From assembly GCA_002007465.1 (NCBI GenBank), contig LNAC01000018.1:7952979-8016978 (forward strand): a stretch of DNA of 64,000 bases. The letters run 5' to 3'. Under the pieces are notes generated by a model. The model did no database searches. It was not told the origin of the DNA and saw nothing but the letters and a program-made list of their open reading frames with translations. This DNA is from Ailurus styani. Its lineage: Eukaryota; Chordata; Mammalia; Carnivora; Ailuridae. The translations under genes were made by a program, and so were the position numbers. Of this stretch, positions 51,201-54,200 are shown one piece after another (the stretch's first letter is position 1; each line of letters opens with the position of its first letter).

Positions 51201-54200
51201 CACAGTGGAGTCAAGGGGACCAGTTAGAGACCAGTTAGTTTTCTATTGTTGCGCAGAAAATTACCATAAAATTAGCAGCTTAAAACAACACGGGCTTACC
51301 ATCTCACATATTCTCTGGGTTTGGAGTAGGCTATGGTAGGGCTGGGCTCTCTGCTCAGGGTGTCACAGGCTGAAATCAAGGTGTAAACTTCCCTTCTGAA
51401 GGCTCTGGGAAAGAATTCACTTCCAAGTTCATTTACTGTTGTTGGCAGAATTCAGTTCCTTGAAGTCATAGGACTAATATCCCAGTTTCCTGGATCTGTG
51501 TCAGCTGGGCACCTGCTATCAGCATCTGGAACCTACCCTCATTTTCGCCATGTGGCTTTCTGCATCTTCACCCCAGCAACCGCACTCTGGATTCTCTTAA
51601 CTTAAGAAAATTCTCTTAAGTTAAGATTCTCTAGACTTAAAGGGCCCTTGTGGATATGTCACGCCCACGCAGATAAACTTTTTTTTTTTTAAATCACCTA
51701 TGCCTTGTAATAAAATCTAATCTTGGGGGAGAAATCCATTATATTCATAGTCATGGGGATTATACAGGTCTATATACCAGAGGACAGGGAGTCTTCAGGA
51801 CCAACATAGAATTCTGTTTGCCACACAGACTGTGGTAGTTACCCTGATAGGAAGCAGTGAGGCATAAACTAAAAGAATGAAGACAGATATAAGGGGCAAC
51901 CTTGAGAGACCAGGGCTTGGCAACTCATTGAATGTGGAAGAGAAGGGAATACGAGATGACTTTCGGTTTGGGGCTCAAGTACCAAGAGGGTTGATATTAC
52001 CATTTACAGTAATTTAAGGAAAAAGATGGTGTTTGTTTCTGTTTTTGCATTTAGTGAGTTTGACATAGCTTTGAGGTATCAAAGTAGAGATGCCTCAGTA
52101 GTCAGGGGGACAGATACAGATATAAAGGTAGCTGCAGGTCATTGGAATTTGGGTAAGTATTGGAGTTGAGATCTTGGAGATTTTCCTGAGAGAGTGTGTC
52201 AAATAGAAGACCAAGATTTGAGCTCTGGTAAATATGGAACAAGAGGAAGAAAATGAAGGACATTTAGGGTGGTAGGAGAACAATATTATTATTGGCATGG
52301 TCAAGAGAAGAGAGAATTTAAAGACAGTAGGAATGGTGAATTTGCATTTGACACAGTGATTTGTAATAGTTATCTGTAACTCTCAGCTCTTGGGATTCTC
52401 TTCTGGAACCAGAGGTGGAAGGAATGGAATCCACTTCCAGACTGTTTGGAATATGGCGTGGGGTTAAAGGATATCACAAGGATGAGAGGGCACTACTGGC
52501 ACTTGTAGGCTGGCGCTAGGGATGCTGAACTTCCTACAGTACACAGCAGTCCCAAGTCAGCCCTAAATTTCCGTAGTTCCTCTGCTGAGAAATAAAGTCC
52601 TGGGGGTTTATTTCCATCCCCACCCTCCGTCGGTCACCAAGTTCAATCAACTCTCCCTTCTAAGTACCTAGAATCTAGCTTGCTCTCCCCCCTTGTTACA
52701 GCTGCTGCCTTAACTGAGGTTCTCACGGCTTCCTGGTTGGACTATTACAGTAGCTTTCTACCTTGATTGTCTATCCTACCTCTCCTCCCTTGGCCGCTAG
52801 GGCCACAACGCTAAAATAGGAAACTTGATCATGCAATTTCCCGTTGCCTATAGATTAAAGTCAAAATTTACTAAAATTCCAACAACAATAGCAACAAACC
52901 ACACACAAAAAAACTTCAAGATCTGACACTAAGCTAATTTCCTCACCTCTGTGTAGATCTAGTGTTCCAGCTACAGACCTCTATACTCGTCAGATGAACC
53001 TTCCCTTTCTCAGATTCCTCATTAGGTCGTTGCTCTGTTCCCTTTGTCCAAACTATCTTTGCCCTTTTCCACATAGAGAGCTCCTTTCTTTCAAGAGTCA
53101 GCTCTTACACCACATACTTTCCCCACATAGTCCTTCTTTCTGGTGCTGCAGAAGAATTTTTCTGCACATCGTGCTGCACTCCTCTCACTGTGTTGTCGGA
53201 TACATTTCCATGTTTATTTCCCTTCTAACCTAGGTGTGCCTCTCAAGCAGAAATCCTCCCTTTGTTTCTCCAGCACCCTGGATATTTGTAGAATTAACAG
53301 TTCCTCAGCTTTCCTAGTTATGCTTTCTGTAATAGAAACTTCAGAATCAAGTATGGTTATATCAGTAATTAATCTGAATCACACACTGGGAAATCAATGT
53401 GGATGTCCTTTTAAGGATTCTGTGATTTTTCTTTTCTTTACTTTTCTTTCGTCATCTTCTCCTTCCCCTCCTCCTTCTCCTTTTTTTGCTATTGAATAAA
53501 ATGGGATGCTCACTCTGTGATACACTACATTAGTGTTAAAGTGTTCAAACCTGATATTTATTAGTCGGCCTAAAGTGAATCTTTGCTGACATTTGAGGTT
53601 TTTGACATTTTCTGCACATTTCTTTCTTGACTGGAAGGCATAAATGATTGACAGTAAAGAGCAATTAATAATTTTCCAAGTAAAACATTTTCAGGGGCTT
53701 CTGCCTTTATTGCTTCCCAGATGAGAGTACAGCCTGTTCCTTATGTGTTTCAAAGATTATTTCAGTTTTTTGGTCAGTTAAGAAAAATGACACTTTTCTG
53801 GATTTTGCAAGATTGGCAGAAGGGGAATTTTGAAAGTGTGCTGTGTTAGTTGGTAGGTGCCATACTTGCTTTCTGACAGTTACCTAGACTTTTTTTTTTT
53901 AATGTGAAGCATACATTTTTTTTTTTTAGTGCCAGGTTATATTGTTTACTGGGTGAGTACTGCCTATGACATCCAGCACAGTGAAATATTAGAATAATTA
54001 ACTATCTTTATGAATACCTGCATGTTTTTGTTTCCTTTTGCAAAATAGGCGAGTGTTGTGTATAAATGAAGTTGAAATCCTGGGCCATATGTCCATAGAC
54101 TGGCAGTGTCCATTTGAAGATTTTGTATTTCCTCCCAGTGTCCATGGAAACCTGCTAAAAATTTCATTCAAGGTAAGAAAACATGAATCATATGTTTAGA

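Larger units (their letters stand above)
50560..52330 (-). repeat. Ancient L2-like repeat interrupted by two insertions
   Basis: The segments 50560-51053, 51171-51237 and 51837-52330 read as one decayed repeat (the tttagaaagatcgctggc, ggaccagttaga and gagatgcctcagtagtcagg stretches). A 5S rRNA copy and an LTR landed inside it. The family name is uncertain. Confidence 0.5.
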
